Assembly (NCBI GenBank): GCA_943846665.1
Contig: OX044358.1
Location: 496,001-560,000 of the forward strand
Length of the DNA stretch: 64,000 nt
Direction: 5' to 3'
From: Arcticimaribacter sp002477625
GTDB taxonomy: Bacteria > Bacteroidota > Bacteroidia > Flavobacteriales > Flavobacteriaceae
Below, piece after piece: positions 43,232 through 52,523 of this stretch. The translations under genes and the position numbers were made by a program. Below the pieces are notes generated by a model, which was not told where the DNA came from, made no database searches, and saw only the letters and a program-made list of their open reading frames with translations. Position 1 is the stretch's first letter, and the number at the start of each line of letters is the position of its first letter.

Positions 43232-44599
43232 ATGCAAAACTCGTTTTCAAATAATTCTGATTCACCAATTCCACGGTTTGAGCAAATGCTTAAAACCAAT
43301 GAAGTATACTACTTTGATGCAGAGGATTTTGAATGCATCATTCAATTTTACATTGATTCTGGTGAAATTAACCTAGCAAAAAAAGCCTTACACCTAGCCA
43401 TAAAACAACATCCGGTTCACAGCGATTTGCTTCTGCTAAAATCGGAACTTTTGATTTTTGACGGAGCAGACGATCAAGCCCAAGTACTTTTAGATTCCAT
43501 ACAAGAACTCGATCCGCACAACCAAGAAATATTTGTACAGCGGGCTACAATTTTCTCAAAAAATAAAGAACATTACGCTGCCATAGAATTACTTCTAGAA
43601 TCTTTACAACATTCCGATGATCAACTGGAAATTTGGTGCCTGTTGGGAATGGAATATATGGTACTAGAGGACTACAGCAATGCACAGGAGTATTTCAAAT
43701 TAGCCTTAGAAGAAGATCCCGAAGACTACCAAGTGCTCTACAATCTTTTGTACTGCTTCGAATTTCAAAGATCATACGAAGAAGCTATTACCGTTCTGAA
43801 TGCTGTTTTAGAGAAAAATCCCTACAATGAAATTGCATGGCACGAAATCGGAAAACAATACCTCAATTTGGATCGCAACGAAGAAGCCCTTAGTGCCTTC
43901 GATTTTGCAATCATTTCCGAGGATCAATTTACGGGTGCCTATATTGAAAAAGGAAAAGTTCTTGAGAACATGGGGCGCTACAATGAAGCCATTGAAAATT
44001 TTCAAATCGCAATCCAAATTGATGATCCCAGTTCCTATGCTTACTTGAGAATAGCAAAATGTCATCAAGCGCTTGGGAATGATACCTTGGCATTACAATA
44101 CTTTAAAAAATCGGTACAAGAAGATCCTGCGAGTGAAAAAAGCTGGAATGCCATGATCGACTTTTACATCCAACTCGGAGATATAGACAAAGCTTTTTAC
44201 TACACAAAAAAAGCCTTGCTCATAAACGAAGACAGCGTAGGCTATAACAAACGAAATGCGTTGTTATTGCAAACCCTTGGTCAATATACCGAAGCAGAAA
44301 TTGCTTATCAGAATACCATTCAACAAGGAAATTACGAACTCGAAATTTGGATTGAATGGATGAATACCTTGATTTTCCTAAACGAATGGGAAAAAATGAT
44401 TACCATAGGGCATCAAGCGAAAGAGTTTTATCCTGACAGTGCCGAGATTGATTTTAGAATTGCTGGATGCTACCGAAGGTTAAGCTTATTAAACGAAGCT
44501 GAATTCTTTATACAAGACTTGCGTAAAAACAAGAAAGATCCTCCAGAAAACTTGTTGAATTTATTTCCTGAGTTCAAAACAATTTTCAAGGTCTCCTAA
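43232..44599 (+). CDS. Tetratricopeptide repeat protein
   Basis: About 455 residues from the ATG at 43232; a TTG at 43169 would add 21 residues. Mostly consecutive TPR units (for example AAIELLLESL, ALEEDPEDYQVLYNLLYCFE, AWHEIGKQYLNLDRNEEALSAFDFAI, YAYLRIAKCHQALGNDTLALQYF). No signal peptide, so probably cytoplasmic. It is probably a protein-protein interaction scaffold; partner unknown. DUF368 gene starts 14 bases after its stop. Confidence 0.88.
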   Translation: MQNSFSNNSDSPIPRFEQMLKTNEVYYFDAEDFECIIQFYIDSGEINLAKKALHLAIKQHPVHSDLLLLKSELLIFDGADDQAQVLLDSIQELDPHNQEIFVQRATIFSKNKEHYAAIELLLESLQHSDDQLEIWCLLGMEYMVLEDYSNAQEYFKLALEEDPEDYQVLYNLLYCFEFQRSYEEAITVLNAVLEKNPYNEIAWHEIGKQYLNLDRNEEALSAFDFAIISEDQFTGAYIEKGKVLENMGRYNEAIENFQIAIQIDDPSSYAYLRIAKCHQALGNDTLALQYFKKSVQEDPASEKSWNAMIDFYIQLGDIDKAFYYTKKALLINEDSVGYNKRNALLLQTLGQYTEAEIAYQNTIQQGNYELEIWIEWMNTLIFLNEWEKMITIGHQAKEFYPDSAEIDFRIAGCYRRLSLLNEAEFFIQDLRKNKKDPPENLLNLFPEFKTIFKVS

Positions 44600-44613
44600 T
44601 CTATTTTTAATTT

Positions 44614-45585
44614 TTGAAAAAGAAATCACAAACCAAAATTAGGCTCTTTTTTAAAGGAATGGCCATGGGAATTGCGGATGTTATCCCCGGAGTTTCAGGA
44701 GGAACCATTGCCTTAATTGCTGGGGTTTACGAAGAGTTAATTTTCTCTATCGACAACCTAAGCTTTCGTTCTTTGCTCATTCTTAAAAAAAATGGTTTTT
44801 CCACCTTTTGGAATGCAATTAATGGCCGCTTTTTACTTCCCTTGATTTTGGGGGTTGGAACAAGCATTGTCCTTTTTTCTGGTCTTATCCATTTTCTTTT
44901 ACATGAATATCCAATTCCGGTTTGGGCTTTCTTTTTTGGTTTGATTTGTTTTAGCATCCTATTACTTTTAAAGCAAAACCAGCCCAAAACACTAAAATCG
45001 GTACTCTTTCTGATTTTAGGGTTTATAATCGCATACAGCATCACTCAAATTACGCCCAATGGTGGGGAAATCAGTTTGGGCTATCTCTTCTTCTGTTCTA
45101 TGATTGCCATCATTGCCATGATTCTTCCCGGAATATCAGGCTCATTCATTTATATCCTTCTGGGGGCTTATGAAGTTGTATTAAACACTTCGAAGAACAG
45201 TATCCTGGCCCTGGTCAATTTTGAATGGGATAATTTTGTGGAAACCTATTCCAGACTCTTCGTTATTGGTTTGGGGATTGTAGTTGGATTAAAAACATTT
45301 TCCAAGTTCTTAAAATGGTTGTTTACCCACCAAAAACAAGCAACCCTGATGATCTTGATAGGCTTTATGATTGGGGCTTTACCCAAAATATGGCCTTGGC
45401 AAAAACCCGTAGCATGGGAAGTGATTTCAGCAAGTAAAAAAATTGCAATCAAAACCGAATACACAGCACCTTGGAATTTCGACGGAGACCCTCAACTTCT
45501 TATTGCTTTGGTAATGATGCTTTTTGGATTTCTTTTTCTATATTTCCTTGAACGAAATTCGAACACAGAAAACGATGCCGTCTAA
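44614..45585 (+). CDS. DUF368 multi-pass membrane protein (first of tandem)
   Basis: 323 residues starting at a TTG. The DUF368 signature KGMAMGIADVIPGVSGGTIALIAGVYEELI is near 14-43, and the second repeat IIAMILPGISGSFIYILLGAYEVVL near 168. About eight TM helices. DUF368 members have been proposed to translocate polyprenyl phosphate carrier lipids across the membrane. Its last 11 bases overlap the second DUF368 gene. Confidence 0.88.
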   Translation: MKKKSQTKIRLFFKGMAMGIADVIPGVSGGTIALIAGVYEELIFSIDNLSFRSLLILKKNGFSTFWNAINGRFLLPLILGVGTSIVLFSGLIHFLLHEYPIPVWAFFFGLICFSILLLLKQNQPKTLKSVLFLILGFIIAYSITQITPNGGEISLGYLFFCSMIAIIAMILPGISGSFIYILLGAYEVVLNTSKNSILALVNFEWDNFVETYSRLFVIGLGIVVGLKTFSKFLKWLFTHQKQATLMILIGFMIGALPKIWPWQKPVAWEVISASKKIAIKTEYTAPWNFDGDPQLLIALVMMLFGFLFLYFLERNSNTENDAV

Positions 45586-46561
45586 AAAAAGTCGAAGCCA
45601 AAAACTTGTATTGATCTGCAAAGGAATAGCCATGGGGGTAGCCAATAAAATCCCCGGTGTTTCGGGAGGTATTGTGGCTTTAGCTGCTGGCTTTTACGAA
45701 GAGCTTATTTATTCGTTTTCAAGATTCAATAAAACAGCGTTAACATTAGTATTTAAAAGAGAATTCCGTGCTTTTTACAACTATGTAAACGGATCTTTTT
45801 TAAGTCTTCTTTTCACCGGAGTAGTGATCAGTTTTTTTAGTGCCTCTTTAATTTTAGATCAGTTTATTCAGCATTATCCGCGGCAAGTTTGGGGTCTGTT
45901 TTTTGGGATGATTCTAGCCTCCGTTTTTTTTATTTGGATTCAAGCCAAACGATTTACCTATAAAGAATATCTGGTAACACTGACAGGAGTTGGCTTTGGT
46001 TTAGCGGTTACTTTCCTTACGCCTGGACAAGAGAACGATAACCTTTTATTTGTTTTTATCTGCGGGATGATCAGTATTTCTGGGATGATCCTACCGGGAC
46101 TCTCTGGATCATTTTTGATTTTAGTCTTAGGGAATTATACCCTCTTATTGATTGATGCAGTAAATGCTTTATACTTTACCCTCGTCGATATCATTTCTTT
46201 TAATTTTAGCTTTGTAGACGATCCTGAACGGCTCCATCTTCTGGGGGTTATGCTGGCTTTTACCCTGGGTTCTGTTAGCGGATTACTTTTGCTATCCAAA
46301 GCATTACGGTGGTTTTTACAGCACTATCCAGAGAAAATAATTGCTTTGTTAATCGGTTTTATTTTAGGGTCTTTAAATGCAACTTGGCCTTGGAAAAGGA
46401 TCGTTGATCCTACAAATCAGGTAACACAAATGGAATCTCAGGAATTATTTTGGCCAAAACTTAGCGAATTCGAAAACATCTACGTAATCCTTTTCATACT
46501 TTTGGGCTTTGGAATTGTTACCCTATTAGAAACCTATGGAAAAAAAAGTGCACAACAATAA
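45575..46561 (+). CDS. DUF368 multi-pass membrane protein (second of tandem)
   Basis: About 328 residues from ATG 45575, which overlaps the upstream gene by 11 bases. Same signature: KGIAMGVANKIPGVSGGIVALAAGFYEELI near 13 and SISGMILPGLSGSFLILVLGNYTLLL near 171. It retains the duplicated PGxSG motif in each half. Its 3' end overlaps the aroE start by 26 bases. Tandem divergence of a gene pair. Confidence 0.88.
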   Translation: MPSKKSRSQKLVLICKGIAMGVANKIPGVSGGIVALAAGFYEELIYSFSRFNKTALTLVFKREFRAFYNYVNGSFLSLLFTGVVISFFSASLILDQFIQHYPRQVWGLFFGMILASVFFIWIQAKRFTYKEYLVTLTGVGFGLAVTFLTPGQENDNLLFVFICGMISISGMILPGLSGSFLILVLGNYTLLLIDAVNALYFTLVDIISFNFSFVDDPERLHLLGVMLAFTLGSVSGLLLLSKALRWFLQHYPEKIIALLIGFILGSLNATWPWKRIVDPTNQVTQMESQELFWPKLSEFENIYVILFILLGFGIVTLLETYGKKSAQQ

Positions 46562-47297
46562 ACGCTATGGCTTGGTTGGCAAAGACATTGCCTACTCTTT
46601 TTCACGTTCGTACTTCGCTAAAAAATTCCAAAAGGAAGACATTAGTGACTGTACCTATGAAAACTTTGACTTGGAGTCTATTGAAGACATCCAAACGATT
46701 TTGAAATCAGAAAATCTGAGTGGTCTCAACGTTACCATTCCCTATAAAGAGGCCATTATCCCCTATGTGGATCAGCTCTCTGAAGATGCCAAAATAATTG
46801 GTGCAGTAAATACCGTTCGCATCCTAGCGGATGGGACTACAGAAGGACACAATACAGATGCCTATGGCTTTAGAGCAGCACTGCTTAGACAGTGGAATAA
46901 TCATGCCGACAAAGCCTTGATTTTGGGGACTGGTGGAGCTTCTAAAGCGGTGCGTTATGTTTTAGAACAAATGAACATTGAACCCTTATTTGTTTCTAGA
47001 AATCCCCGAGCTGGTCAGATTTCCTATGAACAGATTGATGCAAGCCTTATAGAATCGCACAAACTCATCATCAACTGCACGCCTATAGGGACGCATCCAA
47101 AAATAGACCAAGCACCTCAAATCCCATACGACTTGATCAATTCAGGTCATTTTTTATTTGATTTAATTTATAATCCTGAGGAAACACTTTTTCTAGCAGA
47201 AGGAAAAAAGAAGGGTGCAACCCTACAAAATGGATATTTCATGTTGGAGCAACAAGCTGAAAAATCTTGGAATATCTGGAATCACCTCCCCATTTAA
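46536..47297 (+). CDS. aroE: Shikimate dehydrogenase
   Basis: 253 residues. Substrate domain KRYGLVGKDIAYSFSRSYFAKKF, GLNVTIPYKEAIIPYVDQL (catalytic Lys), GAVNTV and HNTDAYGFRAAL, then the NADP domain LILGTGGASKAVRYVL and GTHP-type INCTPIGTHP. Fourth reductive step of chorismate synthesis. It overlaps the DUF368 gene by 26 bases; a GTG at 46548 is an alternative start. Confidence 0.94.
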   Translation: MEKKVHNNKRYGLVGKDIAYSFSRSYFAKKFQKEDISDCTYENFDLESIEDIQTILKSENLSGLNVTIPYKEAIIPYVDQLSEDAKIIGAVNTVRILADGTTEGHNTDAYGFRAALLRQWNNHADKALILGTGGASKAVRYVLEQMNIEPLFVSRNPRAGQISYEQIDASLIESHKLIINCTPIGTHPKIDQAPQIPYDLINSGHFLFDLIYNPEETLFLAEGKKKGATLQNGYFMLEQQAEKSWNIWNHLPI

Positions 47298-47336
47298 TTT
47301 AATTTTTCGTAAATTTTGACTGAAATTAATTTACTT

Positions 47337-47355
47337 GAGTACAATTTTTGTACTC
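47337..47355. promoter_or_regulatory. Perfect palindrome upstream of the DUF349 gene
   Basis: GAGTACAA-TTT-TTGTACTC, 8-bp arms around three bases, 15 bases before the DUF349 start. Could be an operator or 5' UTR hairpin. Confidence 0.3.
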
Positions 47356-47369
47356 ACTAAAAACAACTG

Positions 47370-49286
47370 ATGATGGAAAAATCTACTGAACCTAACGAAT
47401 CTAAGCAAGAAGAGGGGATCAATGAAGCTTCTGAAATCAGTACAAGTCAAGAGGAACAAAGTAAAACGACAGAACCTAAGACTGTACCGGAAGACAAAAC
47501 AACTCAAACAAAAATCAATTTTGATAGCCTTGAACTGGAGGCCTATACCGATGTGCTAAAAAAAATGATCCATGCGAGTGATTGGACAAAAAAGGGAAAG
47601 GAAATTCAAGAAGTTATCTCCCAATTTGATAGTCGTTTTGGGAAAATATTCAATGAAAAGAGAAAAGAGTTTATTGCAATAGAAGGCAATGACTTGGATT
47701 TTGAATTCAGTCCACATTACAAAAAAGAATTCAGTCAACTTGTTCGAGAATACAAAGCCAATAAGAGTGCCCATTATAAATCTCAAGAAAAAAGTCAGAA
47801 AGAAAATCTGGAAAAACGCTTGGAGATTATTGAAGAGATCAAAGCCTTAATTGGAATCAGTGAAAATAATTCCAATAACTATAAAAAATTCAGAGCCCTA
47901 CAAGAAAGCTGGCACCAAACGGGTCAAGTTCCAAGAGCCGAAAGCAACAACGTTTGGGAAACCTATAAGCATCATGTAGAGCGATTTTATGACTTCCTAC
48001 ATTTGGATCGTGCTTTACGTGAAAAAGATTTCAAGCACAATTACGAGGAAAAGCTAAAACTCATCGAGCGGGCAGAAAGCTTGGTAGCGCATCAAGATGT
48101 AGTAGTTGCCATTCGAGAGTTGAACGTATTGCACCGAAAATGGAAAACCGATCTTGGTCCCGTAGCACGGGAGCACCGCGAAGAACTTTGGAGTCGTTTT
48201 CAGGATGCAACTGCCAAAATACACGAACGCAAAAACGAGTATAATAAAAACATCGATGCCATTCTACTTGAGAATTTAGGGAAGAAAAAAGCCATTCTGA
48301 CCCAAATCGAAGAACACTATACCGATCATCCAAGCAACCACAATGCTTGGCAAAATTCGTTAAAGCAAGTACATGCGTTAAAAGAAGAATTCCACAACAT
48401 CGGTCGCATTCCCAGAGCGCAGAATAAAGCTATTTGGAATGACTTTCGAATGGTCTTGAAAAACTTCAACCACAAAAAAAATGAGTTCTACAAGGTACAG
48501 AAGCAAGAAGAAAAAGTCCATATTGCCGAAAAAAAGGCCCTAATTACTGAAGTAAAGTCCATCCTAGAGAGTTCGGACTGGAGGTCCTATACCGACCGCA
48601 TGAAAGCGATTCAGGTAGCTTGGAAAAAAACAGGGCGTATTTCTCGAAAACTCTCCAATCAGTTATGGGAAGAATTCAAAACTGCAACCGACCTCTACTT
48701 TGCTCGTTTGAAGAATAAAGAAGAAGCCTATAGCGAACAAGATCAGGCCATTCTTAAAGCCAAGCGTACCTATTTTGAAGATTTAAAAACCCAAGAAGCA
48801 CCCACAGAGACCGAAGCCTTATTTACGTACATAGAAACCGCATTCGAGAACTGGAACGCCATGGGAGCGCCTTCGGATGGTGTAAAAAATTCTATGCAAA
48901 GAGAATATACCGAATTCCTCAAAGGGCTGTGGAATAAGACCAAACTCAAGGGAGAAGAAAAGACAGCTGCCCAATTCAAAACCGATTTACTCTTACTCAA
49001 AGACAACGAAGAAGGTTTGAACAAAGAACATATTCAATTGAAGAAAAAGATTGACGAGTCCAAAACGGAATTGATTCAATTAGAAAACAACCTGGCCTTT
49101 TTCAGCACAACCTCAAGCGAGAGTCCCATGATGCAGGAGGTGAATGCTAAGATCAAAAAACTAAACGACCAAATTGAACATTGGGAAACTAAAGTGAAAC
49201 AAATTAAAACCCTGGGAAGGGAATTGAAGAAAAACTTGGAAACGGATAGTGAAGAGGATGTTGATGAAGTGGGTGGAGCGGACTAA
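47370..49286 (+). CDS. DUF349 repeat protein
   Basis: 638 residues: a low-complexity acidic N-terminus rich in Glu, Thr and Ser (1-50), then at least four DUF349 units of about 75 residues. Recurring features are WKxxGRI(P/S)R- and LWEEF-like blocks (VPRAESNNVWETYKHH, GRIPRAQNKAIWNDFRM, GRISRKLSNQLWEEFK), followed by a coiled-coil end (KKKIDESKTELIQLENNL). No signal peptide. Function unknown. Confidence 0.9.
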   Translation: MMEKSTEPNESKQEEGINEASEISTSQEEQSKTTEPKTVPEDKTTQTKINFDSLELEAYTDVLKKMIHASDWTKKGKEIQEVISQFDSRFGKIFNEKRKEFIAIEGNDLDFEFSPHYKKEFSQLVREYKANKSAHYKSQEKSQKENLEKRLEIIEEIKALIGISENNSNNYKKFRALQESWHQTGQVPRAESNNVWETYKHHVERFYDFLHLDRALREKDFKHNYEEKLKLIERAESLVAHQDVVVAIRELNVLHRKWKTDLGPVAREHREELWSRFQDATAKIHERKNEYNKNIDAILLENLGKKKAILTQIEEHYTDHPSNHNAWQNSLKQVHALKEEFHNIGRIPRAQNKAIWNDFRMVLKNFNHKKNEFYKVQKQEEKVHIAEKKALITEVKSILESSDWRSYTDRMKAIQVAWKKTGRISRKLSNQLWEEFKTATDLYFARLKNKEEAYSEQDQAILKAKRTYFEDLKTQEAPTETEALFTYIETAFENWNAMGAPSDGVKNSMQREYTEFLKGLWNKTKLKGEEKTAAQFKTDLLLLKDNEEGLNKEHIQLKKKIDESKTELIQLENNLAFFSTTSSESPMMQEVNAKIKKLNDQIEHWETKVKQIKTLGRELKKNLETDSEEDVDEVGGAD

Positions 49287-49367
49287 CTTTTGAATAGTCT
49301 ATAACCCATATTAACTTCTTTTCAGTTATGAAAAATAAATACAGTTATAAAAACAATTGTAAAATTC

Positions 49368-50144
49368 CTAATCTGCTTTTTTAGCTTCTTGCCAAATTAC
49401 CTCCATCGCGTCGAGTGACATTTCGTGGAGGGTTTTTCCGATTTTCTGCGCGTGTTGTTCAAGGTATTGGAAACGCTTGCTGAACTTTTGGTTGGTGCGT
49501 TCGAGGGCAGTATCGGGGTTTATTTTAAGGAAACGGGCATAGTTGATCAGGGAAAAAAGCACATCGCCAAATTCAGCTTCAATGGTTTTGGCAGAGCCTT
49601 TTTGGACCTCGGCATGCAGTTCGGCTAACTCTTCTTGCACCTTGTCCCAAACTTGTTCGGGCTGCTCCCAATCGAAACCAACGCCGGCTACCTTGTCTTG
49701 AATGCGTTGTGCTTTTACAAGGGCAGGAAGTCCTTTGGGGACACCTTCCAAAACAGATTTTTTTCCTTCCTTTAGCTTTAATGCCTCCCAATTTTTTTTC
49801 ACCTCTTCTTCGTCTTGGACTTCAACATCTCCGTACACATGCGGATGTCGATGCACCAATTTATCGGAAATACTGGTCGCCACATCGGCAATATCAAAGG
49901 TTTTTTCTTCGCTCCCTAGTTTGGAATAAAAAGCAATGTGGAGCAATAGGTCTCCGAGCTCATTTTTTATTTCTTCTAGATTGCGTTCTAGAATTGCATC
50001 GCCCAATTCGTAAGTTTCCTCAATCGTCAAATGACGTAGGGATTCGAAGGTCTGTTTTCTGTCCCATGGGCATTGCTCTCGGAGCTCATCCATGATGGTT
50101 AGCAAACGATCGATTGCCTCAAGTTGTTGGGCTCGCGTATTCAT
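49368..50144 (-). CDS. mazG: Nucleoside triphosphate pyrophosphohydrolase MazG
   Basis: 258 residues, two MazG domains. The first: CPWDRKQTFESLRHLTIEETYELGDAIL, ELGDLLLHIAFYSKLG. The second: KVQEELAELHAEV, EAEFGDVLFSLINYARFL. EExxE-type metal ligands are present in both. It hydrolyses noncanonical NTPs. The gene begins at the last base of the DUF5606 stop (1-base overlap). Confidence 0.95.
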   Translation of the reverse strand: MNTRAQQLEAIDRLLTIMDELREQCPWDRKQTFESLRHLTIEETYELGDAILERNLEEIKNELGDLLLHIAFYSKLGSEEKTFDIADVATSISDKLVHRHPHVYGDVEVQDEEEVKKNWEALKLKEGKKSVLEGVPKGLPALVKAQRIQDKVAGVGFDWEQPEQVWDKVQEELAELHAEVQKGSAKTIEAEFGDVLFSLINYARFLKINPDTALERTNQKFSKRFQYLEQHAQKIGKTLHEMSLDAMEVIWQEAKKAD

Positions 50145-50587
50145 TAGGCTTCTTCGGTGGGTGTTGCTTCTGCTGCTGGAGCCTCAGTAGCTGGAGTAGC
50201 TTCGGCTACCAAAAGACCTTTTCCAACCAATACGTTATACCATTGGATGATTTTTTTGATATCGCTAGGATATACACGCTCTTCGTCATAGTCTTGAAAA
50301 ACTTCAAAGAAATAAGCTTCTAAGTCCGTAGCGGGAGCCTTGGGTTTTACGGAACACAGAGCACCTTTTTCGTGTGCTAGCATGTTCTGAAAAATATCAG
50401 CCAAAGGAACCTCAGCCTGTAAGCCGTAAATATTGATTTCAGACAGTAGACTTACCTGATCTCGTAGGCTTGCGGTAATGCGTTTACCATCGACAAGGGA
50501 GTTGGCAATGAAACCACTACGGGTTTGTACTTGAACTTCAAAAAGGCCCGGACGGCCAGAAATAGCGATGATTTTATCTAATTCCAT
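50144..50587 (-). CDS. DUF5606 protein
   Basis: 147 residues. N-terminal beta-rich domain ELDKIIAISGRPGLFEVQVQTRSGFIANSLVDGKRITAS, then a helical DYDEERVYPSDIKKIIQWYNVL segment, and an Ala-Glu-Pro-rich C-terminal tail. DUF5606 is restricted to Bacteroidota as far as I know; no function is known. Sits between def and mazG, 8 bases after def. Confidence 0.85.
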   Translation of the reverse strand: MELDKIIAISGRPGLFEVQVQTRSGFIANSLVDGKRITASLRDQVSLLSEINIYGLQAEVPLADIFQNMLAHEKGALCSVKPKAPATDLEAYFFEVFQDYDEERVYPSDIKKIIQWYNVLVGKGLLVAEATPATEAPAAEATPTEEA

Positions 50588-50595
50588 AAGGGTGT

Positions 50596-51183
50596 TTATC
50601 TTTTTTTGGAAGCTAAAGGAAAACGCATTTTATAATCCACGTCTATATTTCCTTTAGCAATATTATTTAATTTTCCTTTAATTAATCTCTTTTTTAGGGG
50701 TGAAAGCTTATCGGTAAACAAAACACCCTCAATATGATCGTATTCGTGTTGAATAACACGGGCTGCAAGACCGGTATAAACTTCTTGATGTTCTTTAAAA
50801 TTTTCATCCCAATAGAGGATGTGAATTTCTTCTTGTCGATACACATCTTCACGCACGTCAGGGATACTCAAACAGCCTTCATTAAAAGCCCATTCTTCTC
50901 CAGATTCTTCAATTTGAGGGTTGATAAAAACCTTCTTAAACCCGGTGAGTTGTTGTTGTTCCTCCTCCGTCAACGCATCATCATCTGCAAAGGGAGAAGC
51001 ATCGACTATAAAAAGACGAATCCCAATTCCAACTTGGGGGGCAGCCAGACCAACGCCATTAGCCGCATACATGGTTTCCCACATATTTTCGAGCAGTTGA
51101 TCGAATGCAGGATATTCGGGCGTTATGTCCGTTCCTTTTTTCTTCAATACGGGAGTTCCGTATGCTACAATGGGTAATATCAT
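50596..51183 (-). CDS. def: Peptide deformylase
   Basis: 195 residues, full length. Motif 1 GVGLAAPQVGI near 45, motif 2 EGCLSIP with the metal Cys near 110, and motif 3 QHEYDHIEGVLFTDKL with HExxH-type HEYDH near 154. Removes formyl groups from nascent proteins. The start overlaps the ruvX stop by four bases (ATGA). Confidence 0.97.
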   Translation of the reverse strand: MILPIVAYGTPVLKKKGTDITPEYPAFDQLLENMWETMYAANGVGLAAPQVGIGIRLFIVDASPFADDDALTEEEQQQLTGFKKVFINPQIEESGEEWAFNEGCLSIPDVREDVYRQEEIHILYWDENFKEHQEVYTGLAARVIQHEYDHIEGVLFTDKLSPLKKRLIKGKLNNIAKGNIDVDYKMRFPLASKKR

Positions 51184-51605
51184 AAAATCGTATTGTTTTT
51201 CACTTCTAAATAGGATTGCAAGATAAGGGTTGCGCTGATTTTATCAAGTAAACCTTTGTCTTGTCTTTTCTTTTTTCCAATCCCAGAATCGAGCAGGGTC
51301 TGAAAAGCCATTTTGGAGGTAAAGCGTTCATCATAGCGTTCGATTGCTAAGCTTGGAATTTTCTTATTCAAATAAGCGATGAATTTTTTGATTTCGTCTT
51401 CAACCTCAGAGGGAGAACCGTCGTGTCTTTTGGGTTGGCCAAAAACACAGATAGCAACTTCATGTGTTTTAAGGTAATCTTCTAAAAACGGAACTACTTC
51501 TTGAGTAGGCAAGGTTGTCAGACCCGAAGCTACTAGCTGCAGGGGATCTGTTGCGGCTATTCCGGTGCGTTTAGTTCCAAAATCGATTGCTATAATTTCT
51601 GGCAT
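51180..51605 (-). CDS. ruvX: YqgF/RuvX Holliday-junction resolvase-like protein
   Basis: 141 residues from ATG 51605, which begins the characteristic MPEIIAIDFGTKRTGIAATDP; an upstream ATG at 51683 would add an AT-rich, unlikely extension. Other motifs: FGQPKRHDGSPSEVEDEIKKF and YDERFTSKMAFQ near the middle, DKISATLILQSYL at the end. RNase H-like fold; implicated in 16S pre-rRNA processing and once proposed as a resolvase. Four-base overlap with def. Confidence 0.92.
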   Translation of the reverse strand: MPEIIAIDFGTKRTGIAATDPLQLVASGLTTLPTQEVVPFLEDYLKTHEVAICVFGQPKRHDGSPSEVEDEIKKFIAYLNKKIPSLAIERYDERFTSKMAFQTLLDSGIGKKKRQDKGLLDKISATLILQSYLEVKNNTIL

Positions 51606-51670
51606 GCGCAAATATACAGCTCCTTCTTGGGTTCGTATAAAAAAACTAAAATAAAGTCGAGTGAATAGCT

Positions 51671-51678
51671 TAAATTTG
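51671..51678 (+). promoter_or_regulatory. -7 box of dapD
   Basis: TAAATTTG matches TAnnTTTG exactly, 24 bases before the dapD start. No TTG at the expected upstream distance. Confidence 0.4.
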
Positions 51679-51701
51679 TGCAAAATTTTAAGATCATTTT
51701 A

Positions 51702-52508
51702 ATGAGAGCAATTATAGAAGCAGCTTGGGAAGACCGCAGTCTTTTAGAACAAGAAGAAACACAAAATGCAATCCGTTCCATAATCAAACAATTGGATGAG
51801 GGCGACCTCCGTGTTGCCGAACCCACTACCGAGGGTTGGCAAGTAAACGAATGGGTTAAGAAAGCAGTAGTGTTGTATTTTCCAATTCAAAAGATGGAGA
51901 CTTTTCATGCTGGTCCGATGGAGTTTCATGATAAAATGCCGCTCAAGAAAGACTATGCAGCCAAGGGAATCCGAGTAGTACCTCATGCGGTTGCTCGTCA
52001 AGGCGCATATATTGCCTCTGGGGTGATTCTAATGCCCAGTTACGTAAACATTGGCGCCTATGTAGATTCGGGGACTATGGTTGATACCTGGGCTACGGTT
52101 GGAAGCTGTGCACAGATTGGAAAAAATGTTCACCTCAGTGGAGGTGTAGGAATTGGTGGGGTGTTGGAACCCCTTCAGGCAGCACCTGTAATCATTGAAG
52201 ATGACGCCTTTGTTGGCTCTCGTTGTATTGTTGTAGAAGGCGTTCGCTTAGAACGTGAAGCCGTTTTGGGTGCAAATGTTGTACTTACAGCATCTACCAA
52301 AATAATTGATGTTTCGGGTGATGAGCCTATAGAGTATAAAGGGGTTGTTCCGGCTCGATCGGTTGTGATTCCGGGTACTTATGCCAAGCAATTTCCTGCT
52401 GGAGAATACCAAGTACCCTGTGCTTTAATCATTGGAAAACGAAAAGAGAGTACCAATAAAAAAACATCCTTGAACGATGCGCTCAGAGAGCATAATGTAG
52501 CTGTATAG
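51702..52508 (+). CDS. dapD: 2,3,4,5-tetrahydropyridine-2,6-dicarboxylate N-succinyltransferase
   Basis: 268 residues from ATG 51702 (an ATG at 51678 lies on the -7 box). Left-handed beta-helix hexapeptides from about 105 on: YIASGVILMPSYVNIGAYVDSGTMVDTWATVGSCAQIGKNVHLSGG, then GVGIGGVLEPLQAAPVIIEDDAFVG. Succinylase branch of lysine/DAP synthesis, downstream of DapB. Confidence 0.95.
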   Translation: MRAIIEAAWEDRSLLEQEETQNAIRSIIKQLDEGDLRVAEPTTEGWQVNEWVKKAVVLYFPIQKMETFHAGPMEFHDKMPLKKDYAAKGIRVVPHAVARQGAYIASGVILMPSYVNIGAYVDSGTMVDTWATVGSCAQIGKNVHLSGGVGIGGVLEPLQAAPVIIEDDAFVGSRCIVVEGVRLEREAVLGANVVLTASTKIIDVSGDEPIEYKGVVPARSVVIPGTYAKQFPAGEYQVPCALIIGKRKESTNKKTSLNDALREHNVAV

Positions 52509-52523
52509 ATTAACACAAACCGA

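Noticed and set aside
49709..50095. 128-codon plus-strand frame opposite mazG
   Set aside because: Antisense shadow of a well-conserved gene; no ribosome-binding site and no domain.
50734..51177. 147-codon plus-strand frame opposite def
   Set aside because: Shadow of the deformylase gene.
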